DNA from: Gammaproteobacteria bacterium
GTDB lineage: Bacteria > Pseudomonadota > Gammaproteobacteria > Nevskiales > Nevskiaceae
Assembly (NCBI GenBank): GCA_026398875.1
Contig: JAPLSB010000021.1
Location: 124,001 to 188,000 of the forward strand
DNA length: 64,000 bases
Direction of reading: 5' to 3'
A program made the translations under genes and the position numbers. The notes under the pieces are model-generated. The model saw only the letters and a program-made list of their open reading frames with translations, was not told the origin of the DNA and did no database searches. Positions 1 to 7,643 of the stretch are shown here, piece by piece. Position 1 is the stretch's first letter; each line of letters starts with the position of its first letter.

Positions 1-215
1 TGCAGGTGCTGCCGGACATGCTGGAAAAGACCGGCAGCACGCCGGAGCAGGCGCTCGAGGGCACGCTGGAAATTCTTTCAAAAAAGAAGTGGAAGCCGAT
101 GGAATATCTCGGCAAGGACGTCAAGCCGATGGGCCTGATGCGCCGGCTGCTGTCGGACAGCCAGCTTGAAAGCATGATGCGCATGACTTTCAAGATTCCG
201 GCCTACAAGAGCTGA
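1..215 (+). CDS. C-terminal fragment of an unidentified protein, possibly an SDR
   Basis: The reading frame is open from the window edge to a TGA at 213-215, so only about the last 71 residues are visible. The fragment is rich in Lys and Met and ends FKIPAYKS. It contains no motif that fixes a family; the PEQALEG segment followed by a basic tail recalls the C-terminal extension of some short-chain dehydrogenases, but that is a guess. Its stop lies 8 bases before the aldehyde dehydrogenase start, so the two are probably co-transcribed. Confidence 0.5.
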   Translation, partial: QVLPDMLEKTGSTPEQALEGTLEILSKKKWKPMEYLGKDVKPMGLMRRLLSDSQLESMMRMTFKIPAYKS

Positions 216-223
216 GGCCGGCA

Positions 224-1723
224 ATGAATGCTCAGCTGAAAGACAGCGACAACCTGCGGCAGCAGTTCGACCGGCTGGCCGCGAAGGCGCCGGCACTGGC
301 AGCGACGACAGCCGAGCAGCGTGCCGACAAGCTGCGCGCCCTGCTCAAGGCGGTGCTGGCGGCACGCCCGGCCATCCTTGCTGCTGGGCGCAAGGAGCTG
401 CGCCTCAGCGATACCGACATCGACGCGCAGCTGCTGATGGTGAAGTCCGAGGCCGAATTCATCTGCCGCAATCTGGCGAGCTGGATGGCGCGCGAGGACG
501 TGCAGGGCACGCTGATGACGCTCGGCAAGCGCTGCTACGTGAAGTACGAGCCGAAGGGCGTGGTGCTGAACCTCGCGACCTGGAACGCGCCGATTGCGAT
601 CGGTCTGGTGCCGCTGATGGGCGCGATCGCCGCCGGCAACACCATGCTGCTGAAGCCGTCCGAACTCGCCCCGCTGTCAGCACAGGTGCTGGCCGATATC
701 GTCGCCAGCTGCTTCGACGAAGACGAGTTCGCGGTGGTGCAGGGTGGCCCCGAAGTCGCCGCCGAGGTGTTGCGCCTGCCGTTCAATCACATCTTCTACA
801 TCGGCGGTCATGCCGTTGGCCGACTGGTGATGAAGGCTGCGGCCGAGCACTTCGCGTCGGTGACGCTGGAAATGGGCGGCAAGAATCCGGTCATCGTCGA
901 TGCCAGTGCGGACATTCCCGATGCTGCCCGCAAGATCGCCTGGGGCCGGGTCGCGAACTGCGGCCAGGTCTGCCTGGCTCCGGATTACGCGCTGGTGCAC
1001 GAGTCGGTGCAGCGCCGCTTCATCGATGCGCTGTCGGCCGCGCTGAAAGCCATGTACGACGCCAGCGGCAACGGCTTCCAGCGGTCTCCGGAGCTGCCAC
1101 GGATCATCAACGCCCGCCACTTCGCGCGCATCAAGGCCTTGCTGGACGATGCGATCGCAAAAGGTGCGGTCGTCGAATCCGGCGGGCAGACCGATGCCGC
1201 CGACCTGTTCATCGCGCCGACCGTGCTCTCGGGTCTCACCGAAGAGATGCGGATCATGAGCGAGGAGATCTTCGGGCCGATCCTCTGCGTGCTGCCGTTC
1301 AAAAATCGCGAGGACGTCGTGCCGCGCATCCAGCGTCGGGCCAAGCCGCTGGCAACCTATATCTTCGCCAAGGATCGCGCGCAGATCGACTGGTTCCTCG
1401 CCCACACGACCGCCGGCAGCACCGTGGTCAATCACAACCTGATCCAGTCCGGCACCAATCCGCATCTGCCGTTCGGCGGCGTCAATGCCAGTGGCATTGG
1501 CCGCATCGGCGGTCGCCACAGCTTCCTCGAATGCTCGAATGCGCGTGCCGTCGTCGAGGAAGGTCCGCCGCTCGGCGATCCTAACCTGATGTTTCCGCCG
1601 TATTCGGACAAGTACAAGCAGATGATCGGCCAGATGCTCGGCAAGGGCTTCCATCTGCCGGACCCGGCGATCAATGCGATCAACGGCGTGATTCGCTTCA
1701 CCAGCCGCTTCCGCAAGGCCTGA
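224..1723 (+). CDS. Aldehyde dehydrogenase, coniferyl-aldehyde dehydrogenase-like
   Basis: A 499-residue NAD(P)-dependent aldehyde dehydrogenase, the usual family length. Visible motifs are the catalytic glutamate in TLEMGGKNP and the nucleophile Cys250 in NCGQVCLAPDY; the APDY continuation is typical of the coniferyl/class 3-like branch. The C-terminal part carries LPFGGVNASGIGR. In a steroid catabolic neighbourhood it may oxidise an aldehyde formed during side-chain removal, but the substrate cannot be read from sequence. The ATG at 224 follows the upstream stop by 8 bases. It faces the flavin reductase gene convergently, with about 60 bases between them. Confidence 0.88.
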   Translation: MNAQLKDSDNLRQQFDRLAAKAPALAATTAEQRADKLRALLKAVLAARPAILAAGRKELRLSDTDIDAQLLMVKSEAEFICRNLASWMAREDVQGTLMTLGKRCYVKYEPKGVVLNLATWNAPIAIGLVPLMGAIAAGNTMLLKPSELAPLSAQVLADIVASCFDEDEFAVVQGGPEVAAEVLRLPFNHIFYIGGHAVGRLVMKAAAEHFASVTLEMGGKNPVIVDASADIPDAARKIAWGRVANCGQVCLAPDYALVHESVQRRFIDALSAALKAMYDASGNGFQRSPELPRIINARHFARIKALLDDAIAKGAVVESGGQTDAADLFIAPTVLSGLTEEMRIMSEEIFGPILCVLPFKNREDVVPRIQRRAKPLATYIFAKDRAQIDWFLAHTTAGSTVVNHNLIQSGTNPHLPFGGVNASGIGRIGGRHSFLECSNARAVVEEGPPLGDPNLMFPPYSDKYKQMIGQMLGKGFHLPDPAINAINGVIRFTSRFRKA

Positions 1724-1784
1724 TCAGCCGTCGGTACGTGGTGCCTTTCGGCGCCGCGCACCGACGCATGCGACTTCCGGCATC

Positions 1785-2777
1785 TCAGGCTGCGCCACGC
1801 TCCCAGAGCTGCGCTGCTGCCGGATCAATGGCACCGATCAGACGATTCAGCAGCGACTTCAGCACCGGCGCCTCGCCAGGCCCGAGCCGTGCAAGCAGCT
1901 CGCGCTCGATGTTTTTCGCCGCGGCAACGAGGCGCAGCGCGCAGGCCTTGCCGGTGTCCGTCAGCGCATAACAGGGCTCGTCGCCGATCTCCTCGCAGTG
2001 CCTGGCATGGCCGCTGGCCAGCAGCGCCCGTATCCCGGCCTGTCCACCATCCGTCGCGATGCCGGCGGTCGCTGTCGCCAGTTCGGTCTGTGGCAGCTGC
2101 GGCTTCAGCGTCAGCGTGCTGAGCACATGAAAGGCTTCATCGCTGAGCGCCTCGCGTGCGAGCAGCGGCTGCATCTGGGCGAAGAACTGGAAGTGGCTGC
2201 GACCCAGCAGGTAGCCGAGGAAGTCCTCGCCGAAGCTGCCTTCCAGATGCGCGCTGCGCGGCTGGATGCCTGGCGCATCGCGGCGGGTGGCGTGCGCATA
2301 GCGGCCGCCGTGGAAAACCAGCGGGGCGTGATCCTCGCGATCGAATGCGAGCACCTCGCCGACAAAGATCACATGGTCACCGCCTTCGTACTGAAACGCG
2401 GTACGGCACTGGAAGCGCGCGCTACAGCCGCGCAGCAGCGGCGCGCTGCCAACGCCGTCGTCATGCTCAAGGCCGGCAAACTTGTCCTCGCCGCGCTTCG
2501 CGAAGCGCCCGGACAGGCTTTCCTGGTCGATGCCGAGCACATGCACGATCCAGTAATCGGCAGCGCGAAAGGCCGGCAGGCTAAGGGAGCTGTTGGCCAG
2601 ACTCCAGAGCACCAGCGGCGGCTCCAGCGATACGGAGTTGAAGCTGCTGACGGTCATGCCCAGCGGCGTTCCGTCGGCGGTACGCGTGGTGATGATCGTG
2701 ACGCCGGTTGCGAACGAACCGAGTGCCTTGCGGAATTCGGTCGAATCGAAGCCGGGGCTGCTGCCTTGGGTCAGCAT
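1785..2777 (-). CDS. Flavin reductase (HsaB/HpaC-like) fused to MarR-like winged-helix domain
   Basis: A 330-residue two-domain protein. Residues about 10-165 are a DIM6/NTAB flavin reductase domain (FRKALGSFATGVTIITT, GMTVSSFNSVSLEPPLV, GGDHVIFVGEV) that would reduce FMN or FAD with NADH for a partner monooxygenase; HsaB does this for HsaA in steroid A-ring hydroxylation. Residues about 185-325 look like a MarR-type helical/winged-helix domain. The same order is known from the reductase component C1 of Acinetobacter p-hydroxyphenylacetate hydroxylase, where the MarR-like part is autoinhibitory and responds to substrate. The start overlaps the DUF1302 stop by one base (TGATG). The oxygenase partner is not in the window. 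Confidence 0.85.
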   Translation of the reverse strand: MLTQGSSPGFDSTEFRKALGSFATGVTIITTRTADGTPLGMTVSSFNSVSLEPPLVLWSLANSSLSLPAFRAADYWIVHVLGIDQESLSGRFAKRGEDKFAGLEHDDGVGSAPLLRGCSARFQCRTAFQYEGGDHVIFVGEVLAFDREDHAPLVFHGGRYAHATRRDAPGIQPRSAHLEGSFGEDFLGYLLGRSHFQFFAQMQPLLAREALSDEAFHVLSTLTLKPQLPQTELATATAGIATDGGQAGIRALLASGHARHCEEIGDEPCYALTDTGKACALRLVAAAKNIERELLARLGPGEAPVLKSLLNRLIGAIDPAAAQLWERGAA

Positions 2778-4675
2778 CAGAAGTTGTACTTCAGGCTCAG
2801 CGTCGCGTAATCACGGTCGCTGTAAGGGTTGGCCTTGATGATCGTCCCGGTGATCGTCTTTTCCGGATTGCCGAAGAACATGTTGTAGTTCAGGCCAAGC
2901 TCGAAGTTCTGCAGATAGATCAGCTTGGCACCATAGCCAAGACGAACATCGCCCTCACCATAAAGCGCAGCAAATGCGCCGGAAAGCGACGGATTGCCGC
3001 TGGCGATGAAGCCCAGCGACAGCGGCAGCTGCAGATCCCAGCCGGCGAGGACATTGCGCTTGGTCGTGAACGCGAGCATCTGGGCCGCCCATGACGTGCG
3101 GTTGTAGAACAGTTCGTCGCCGTTGCCGATCGTGTTGATGCCTTCGCTGTCGGCGATGCCATTGACGCTGTTCACATGCACGGCGCCGACTTCGCTGACG
3201 ATCACCAGATCATCAAAGACCAGCTTCGGATTGGTCGTGAAGATGGACGACAGCTGCAGCATGGTCAGGCTACCGCGCGAGAAGATCGGACTGACGACAC
3301 CGGAGATCCGTGCACGGATCGGAATGGCCGCGTTCTGGCGATGACTGAGTTCGCCGGCGACGCTGAGCACGCCGAGTGTCGTCGAGAAGGTCAGCGCGCT
3401 GATGCTGATGCCGTCGAAGTAGCGGATGTTGTAAGACGTGGGTACCGGCTGGTTGATGACCTGCGTGGTGATCGGGATGCCGGCCACGGAACCGATGAAT
3501 CCGAAGCCCACGTTGAGCTGCACGGTCGGATTGTGGTCGTGGTATCGCACCCGATAAGCACTCAATGTCGTGCTGGGTGTCACTGCGTAGCGAACACCGA
3601 GGCCATACTGACCCCATTCGCTCGGTTGGATATCGCGATCGCGGACGGCAATGATGCTCGGCGCGGCGTACACCAGATCACCGGGTTGGCTGTTGCCCAG
3701 CAGCGGCGTCAGCACTCGACACAGGTTGTCGAGATCAAGACCATTATCGAATTCCAGAAGGCCTTCGCAATCACCGATCAGTGGATTGGCGGAGCCATAT
3801 GCGAAGACAGCGCCTCGACCCACGACATCCGAGGGCGAGAAGTAATCACCCTGCGGGAAGATTTCCGAGGGCCGATGGTTGAATTGGTAAGTGCCTAGCA
3901 GGGTCAGACCATCGAGCACTTCGGCCTGGATCGAAAGCTGCGGCACCGGCAGGATGATGTCCTTGATCTCCGCTCCGGCCACGAATGCCTTGGTGGCATC
4001 GAACGGCCCCTGGGTGCTCGCCACTCCGGAGAAGAACAGACTTTCTCCATAGGTCGAGACTTGCTGGCCAAGGCGGATGCTGAGCGGCACGTCGCCGACA
4101 TCCAGATCGGTATAGACATAGGCTTCCAGTATTCGGATGCGTCTGCCGTTGAAGCGTCGCGTATCGCTGGAGAACTTGTTGTTGTTGGTTCGGTTGGCAC
4201 TGGGGAACGCGCCGTTATCGCCAAGCAGATTCACTGTGGCCGGCGAGTCGTTGTCGTTGCGGCCACGCGCGTAGACATCGTCATAGAAGACCGAGCCGCT
4301 GAAAATCGCGCCAAAGTTCCGGTATCGGAACGAGATCTCGCCGTTGCTGGTCAGCCGATTGTTGATCAGTGCCCACTGACTGAAGTTGCGGTTGCCATCG
4401 TCGAAATTCTGCGAGATCGGTTGACCGGTATTGGTGAAGCCGACCAGGCGCCCGCCTCCGATGTCCGGCAGGATCTCGCGCTGGAAATCGTCGATTGGCG
4501 CGTTGATCAGTGCCTGGCTTTGCTGCTCCGTCCGTACGCCAAGCGCATAGGTCAGTGTCAGCTTGTAATCGCCTTCGATTTCTCCGAACTGGAATGAGCC
4601 TGCGCTTGCGGGCATGCCGACAAGACAGGCAACGCCTACAACAGCCGTTGCTGTTTTTGATACCCAGTGATTCAT
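2777..4675 (-). CDS. DUF1302-family outer-membrane protein
   Basis: A 632-residue protein starting MNHWVSKTATAVVGVACL, a signal peptide ending near PASAG. The mature part alternates short polar and aromatic stretches typical of beta-barrels and ends in LSLKYNF, with the terminal Phe used for outer-membrane assembly. DUF1302 proteins are found with DUF1329 proteins in clusters for hydrophobic substrates, including sterol degradation, and are thought to work in uptake or envelope transit. A DUF1329 partner lies at 25842-27200. The ATG at 4675 is chosen over an in-frame upstream ATG because it starts the signal peptide and is preceded by a strong GGGGGAG ribosome binding site. Translationally coupled to the flavin reductase. 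Confidence 0.85.
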   Translation of the reverse strand: MNHWVSKTATAVVGVACLVGMPASAGSFQFGEIEGDYKLTLTYALGVRTEQQSQALINAPIDDFQREILPDIGGGRLVGFTNTGQPISQNFDDGNRNFSQWALINNRLTSNGEISFRYRNFGAIFSGSVFYDDVYARGRNDNDSPATVNLLGDNGAFPSANRTNNNKFSSDTRRFNGRRIRILEAYVYTDLDVGDVPLSIRLGQQVSTYGESLFFSGVASTQGPFDATKAFVAGAEIKDIILPVPQLSIQAEVLDGLTLLGTYQFNHRPSEIFPQGDYFSPSDVVGRGAVFAYGSANPLIGDCEGLLEFDNGLDLDNLCRVLTPLLGNSQPGDLVYAAPSIIAVRDRDIQPSEWGQYGLGVRYAVTPSTTLSAYRVRYHDHNPTVQLNVGFGFIGSVAGIPITTQVINQPVPTSYNIRYFDGISISALTFSTTLGVLSVAGELSHRQNAAIPIRARISGVVSPIFSRGSLTMLQLSSIFTTNPKLVFDDLVIVSEVGAVHVNSVNGIADSEGINTIGNGDELFYNRTSWAAQMLAFTTKRNVLAGWDLQLPLSLGFIASGNPSLSGAFAALYGEGDVRLGYGAKLIYLQNFELGLNYNMFFGNPEKTITGTIIKANPYSDRDYATLSLKYNF

Positions 4676-4838
4676 TGGCTCCCCCTGCCGAGCAATTCTT
4701 GACGATTGCACTGCGCGCCAACTTAGAAGCTTCGCGATGACGGAACATCGTCCGAATACATGAGAGTTCAGGTGCGTCGTGTTTCGCGCCACGACATCGC
4801 CCGAGGGGCTGCAACCATGGCGCCTGCGATCGTGGCGC

Positions 4839-5159
4839 TCAGATCGCTTGCTCGGGGATATGCGCGACCAGACCCTCGAGTTCCGTGCGGAGCTTGATCT
4901 GGCAGCACAGGCGGCTGTTGCGCGTCACGGTGACTGCTGCTTCGAGCATCGTGGTCTCCGCCTCGTCAGCGGGCGGTAGCAGACGCTGCCAGCCATCGTC
5001 GAGTTCGACGTGGCAGGTTGCACATGCGCAACAACCACCGCAGTCGCCAACGATGCCGGGGATCCGTGCTGTGACGGCAATATCCATCAATGATTGCCCA
5101 TCCACCCCATCAACCGCATGCCGCGTGCCGTTCGCTTCGACAAAGATGATGGTGGTCAT
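4839..5159 (-). CDS. Putidaredoxin-type 2Fe-2S ferredoxin
   Basis: A 106-residue plant/vertebrate-type ferredoxin. The cluster ligands are Cys40, Cys46, Cys49 and Cys86 (C-x5-C-x2-C, then C near the end), the spacing of putidaredoxin. It would pass electrons to a cytochrome P450 or a Rieske oxygenase such as the KshA homologues in this window. A longer in-frame extension exists upstream, but the ATG at 5159 gives the normal family start MTTIIFVEANG. It is divergent from the SCP2 gene across a 182-base gap and lies upstream of the DUF1302/flavin reductase pair in the same orientation. Confidence 0.92.
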   Translation of the reverse strand: MTTIIFVEANGTRHAVDGVDGQSLMDIAVTARIPGIVGDCGGCCACATCHVELDDGWQRLLPPADEAETTMLEAAVTVTRNSRLCCQIKLRTELEGLVAHIPEQAI

Positions 5160-5341
5160 GGCTTGCGTCCCGGCTTGTGGTCTACGGTCGTGGAGGGGGC
5201 ATCGAGCAGGGCCGTTGCTGCTGGCCTGGAATGCCCACGAGTATCCGCGACGTGCAAGCGAAGCTGAGTCAGCCGTTTGAAGTAGGCAGGACGCGCTTGC
5301 AGACCTTAGATTCCAGCAACACCCACAGAACGAGATCACTG

Positions 5342-5665
5342 ATGAGCGCCGCGGAATTCCTGAAGAAGCTACCGACTGCATTCAACGCCGAAGAAGCGGC
5401 TGGCAGCGATTGCGTGCTGCAGTTCAACGTCGCCCAGCCGGTCTACATCACGATCAAGGGCGGCAGCTGCGTGGCGAGTGAAGGCAGTACTGCCCAGCCG
5501 GATGTCACGATCACCATGGAGGACCAGGACCTGATCGATCTGCTGAAGGGCACGCTCAATGGCATGACGGCGTTCATGACCGGCAAGCTGCAGGTTGATG
5601 GCGATCTGATGCTGGCGCAGCGCCTGACCAGCATCTTTGACGGCGACAAGCTCGCCGCACTGTGA
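5342..5665 (+). CDS. SCP2 sterol-binding domain protein
   Basis: A 107-residue stand-alone SCP2 domain (about the family size), with a beta-strand VLQFNV...VYITIKGG, PDVTITMEDQDLIDLLKG and GKLQVDGDLMLAQRL. SCP2 domains bind sterols, fatty acyl-CoAs and other lipids, so in this setting it probably carries a steroid or its CoA ester in the cytoplasm. No signal peptide is visible. The start at 5342 is the only ATG that gives a normal N-terminus. A strong hairpin terminator follows 26 bases after the stop. Confidence 0.9.
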   Translation: MSAAEFLKKLPTAFNAEEAAGSDCVLQFNVAQPVYITIKGGSCVASEGSTAQPDVTITMEDQDLIDLLKGTLNGMTAFMTGKLQVDGDLMLAQRLTSIFDGDKLAAL

Positions 5666-5690
5666 GCGTTCTCCTTCATCCAAACGAACC

Positions 5691-5716
5691 TGCCCCGGCC
5701 AGTCCGGGGCATTTTC
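5691..5716 (+). terminator. Rho-independent terminator after SCP2 gene
   Basis: An 8-base perfect inverted repeat (TGCCCCGG, 5691-5698; CCGGGGCA, 5704-5711) with a 5-base loop is followed by TTTTC. It sits between the convergent SCP2 and LuxR-type genes and fits termination of the plus-strand transcript. Confidence 0.8.
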
Positions 5717-5730
5717 GTTAGGGCTTGGTT

Positions 5731-6930
5731 CTAGCCGAGAGAAATCACGCTGTTCAGCAGCAGGCGCACCAGCATGGTCTGGCGCGTCACGCCGGTCTTG
5801 CAGAAGATCGAGCGAAGGTGCGTACGCGCGGTGTTGCGCATCACGTTGAGCTTCTCGGCTGCCTCGTCGAGCGTCAGCCCTTCGGCAAGCAGGATCGCCA
5901 GTGCGGATTCCATGCGTGTGAGCCCGAACAGTCGGCGCACGATGTCCTGCGACGGCGTGGCGCTGTTGGACTCCGGATCGCGCAGGAATACCGCGGCAGC
6001 AGGGCGGCGCTTGCTTTCGGTCCACGGCCCCAGCGGAATCGTGCGCACCACGATACCGAGCTTGCTGCGGCCCGAAAGGCGCGTGACCGACATCGCTTCG
6101 ACGACGGCCGGACCGCTGTCGGTCGCATTGCCGCTGAGCGCCTGGCGGATCAGCCGCTGCAACTCCCGATGCTCCTGGTTGCTGGACAGCGACAGACCGC
6201 TGCCTGAACGCTGGATGCCGTCCTTCTCGGCCAGGATGCGCTGTGCTTCCTGATTGATTTCGAGGATCGTGCCGTCCGGTGCGAAGCTGATCATGCCGAG
6301 CAGCATGCGATTGACCGCGCCGGCGAACAGCGCGCGATCACATTCCAGTGCATCAAGCCGCGCATGCAGGCGGATCGAGCGCTTCAGATGCGGAAGCACG
6401 TATCGGATCAACGCCTTTTCAGACGCCGAGAATGGTGGCGCTTCGTGCGCGCGCGTGATGCGCAGCCGGCACTCGATGCCTTCGAACGTGTAGATGTCGG
6501 CGCCGAGCAGGTGACGGATGTCGAGCGGCTTCAGATACTCGAGGTACATCGGGCTGCTGAGCCAGGCCTGCTTGCCGATCAGCTCCTCTGCAGTAATCAC
6601 TTCGCCCTCGGTCAGCCTCACGAAGGGATCGAGCGCGAAAAAATGTGATTCGTAGGATTCGGTGGCCTGCACGCTGACATCACCGGTGTTGATCATCACA
6701 CCGCTGGAGTCCTGAGACGGCGGTCTGAGCATCAGCGTGACGTGAGCGGCCCGCAGACGTTCGCGCAATTCGTGCAGCGCGCTCGTCCATGGAGTGGACT
6801 CCAGTGGACCTTCGTATATCGCCGCGATCAGCTGGTCTGCGGCGGGCAGTGCCTGTACTGCGGGCGGTGATGCGGAAGGCAGCAATGCCTCAAGCGCTTC
6901 TGCCCCGTCGAACGTCGATTGGACTAACAC
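5731..6930 (-). CDS. LuxR-family transcriptional regulator
   Basis: A 399-residue protein with a C-terminal LuxR-type helix-turn-helix (FGLTRMESALAILLAEGLTL, then DEAAEKLNVMRNTARTHL and IFCKTGVTRQTMLVRLL). The middle part (about 190-290) resembles a PAS-like sensor (ALFAGAVNRMLLGMISFAPDGTI). No receiver domain or autoinducer-binding signature is evident, so the ligand is unknown; a steroid-related signal is possible given the neighbours. It is divergent from the ketosteroid isomerase gene, separated by 214 bases, and may control it. Single LuxR-type regulators of this layout occur beside steroid-degradation genes in proteobacteria such as Comamonas (TeiR). Confidence 0.8.
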   Translation of the reverse strand: MLVQSTFDGAEALEALLPSASPPAVQALPAADQLIAAIYEGPLESTPWTSALHELRERLRAAHVTLMLRPPSQDSSGVMINTGDVSVQATESYESHFFALDPFVRLTEGEVITAEELIGKQAWLSSPMYLEYLKPLDIRHLLGADIYTFEGIECRLRITRAHEAPPFSASEKALIRYVLPHLKRSIRLHARLDALECDRALFAGAVNRMLLGMISFAPDGTILEINQEAQRILAEKDGIQRSGSGLSLSSNQEHRELQRLIRQALSGNATDSGPAVVEAMSVTRLSGRSKLGIVVRTIPLGPWTESKRRPAAAVFLRDPESNSATPSQDIVRRLFGLTRMESALAILLAEGLTLDEAAEKLNVMRNTARTHLRSIFCKTGVTRQTMLVRLLLNSVISLG

Positions 6931-7060
6931 GGTAATCAGTTCTCCCCCGGTTCAATGCGGGCTGGCTGTTTTGACCTCGTGCCATGACCGCATTCCAAAT
7001 TCAGTACAGCAGAAACAAAGTCGATTTGCACCATGTTCCTGCAAGCATCCGCCGAGTGGT

Positions 7061-7076
7061 TCATCCGTATGGATGA
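7061..7076. promoter_or_regulatory. Inverted repeat in LuxR/ketosteroid-isomerase divergent region
   Basis: TCATCC (7061-7066) and GGATGA (7071-7076) form a perfect 6-base inverted repeat with a GTAT centre, in the 214-base gap between the divergent LuxR-type gene and ketosteroid isomerase gene. It could be an operator. Only position and symmetry support this. Confidence 0.3.
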
Positions 7077-7144
7077 TTACCCGAGACGGTGCTTGCCGCA
7101 GCCTGCTTGCGCGGCCACAAGGCCGGTGAACGGACAGGGCGGAC

Positions 7145-7525
7145 ATGATCAGCGAGCAGCGAATGAAAAGCGCGATGCAGGAATACATCGATGCCTTCAA
7201 CCGGGTCGACGCCGACGGCATCATCGCGCTTTATGCCGAAGACGCGACGGTCGAAGACCCGGTCGGTTCGCCGGTCAAGGTCGGGCTTGCCGAGATTGCG
7301 ACGTTCTATCGCATGGCCATCGGCACCGGGGCCAAGCTGGCGCTGGCGGCCCCGATTCGCGCCTCGCAGGGCGACTCCGCTGCGATGGCGTTCGACGTGC
7401 AGCTGAACATGCCGAGCGGCCGCGCGGTGATCCGCGTCATCGATGTGATGCGCTTCAACGATGCCGGTCAGTTCACGTCGATGCGCGCGTTCTGGGGCCA
7501 TAGCGACATGGAGATGCTGAAGTAG
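7145..7525 (+). CDS. ksi: Steroid delta-5-3-ketosteroid isomerase
   Basis: A 126-residue protein aligning almost end to end with the Comamonas testosteroni delta-5-3-ketosteroid isomerase (125 residues). The shared ATVEDPVGS segment carries the catalytic base Asp38; Tyr14 and Asp100 (Asp99 in Comamonas) of the oxyanion hole are present. The enzyme moves the double bond of 3-oxo-delta-5 steroids to delta-4, an entry step for sterols and dehydroepiandrosterone-like substrates. This is among the most specific evidence that the region degrades steroids. It is divergent from a LuxR-type regulator and convergent with the carboxylase operon. Confidence 0.93.
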   Translation: MISEQRMKSAMQEYIDAFNRVDADGIIALYAEDATVEDPVGSPVKVGLAEIATFYRMAIGTGAKLALAAPIRASQGDSAAMAFDVQLNMPSGRAVIRVIDVMRFNDAGQFTSMRAFWGHSDMEMLK

Positions 7526-7643
7526 CCGAGCGGTCCGGCCGTCGCCTTTTCTGACCGACCCGCCGGGCACGAGTGGTGGTGCCAGCATACGGCGGATGCA
7601 GTCCGGCACGGACCGCTCCCGCGTCTGCTGGTGCCTGCACAGC

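Noticed and set aside
677..1654. Long minus-strand open frame opposite the aldehyde dehydrogenase
   Set aside because: Mirror of a real gene in GC-rich DNA; His/Asp/Arg-rich composition and no motifs.
1730..1765. GTCGGT/ACCGAC hairpin between the first two convergent genes
   Set aside because: Only 6 paired bases with a long loop and no T-tract; too weak to call a terminator.
7528..7618. 10-base inverted repeat (GAGCGGTCCG/CGGACCGCTC) with arms 71 bases apart between ksi and the carboxylase
   Set aside because: Arms are far apart and no mobile element or terminator structure goes with them; probably chance.
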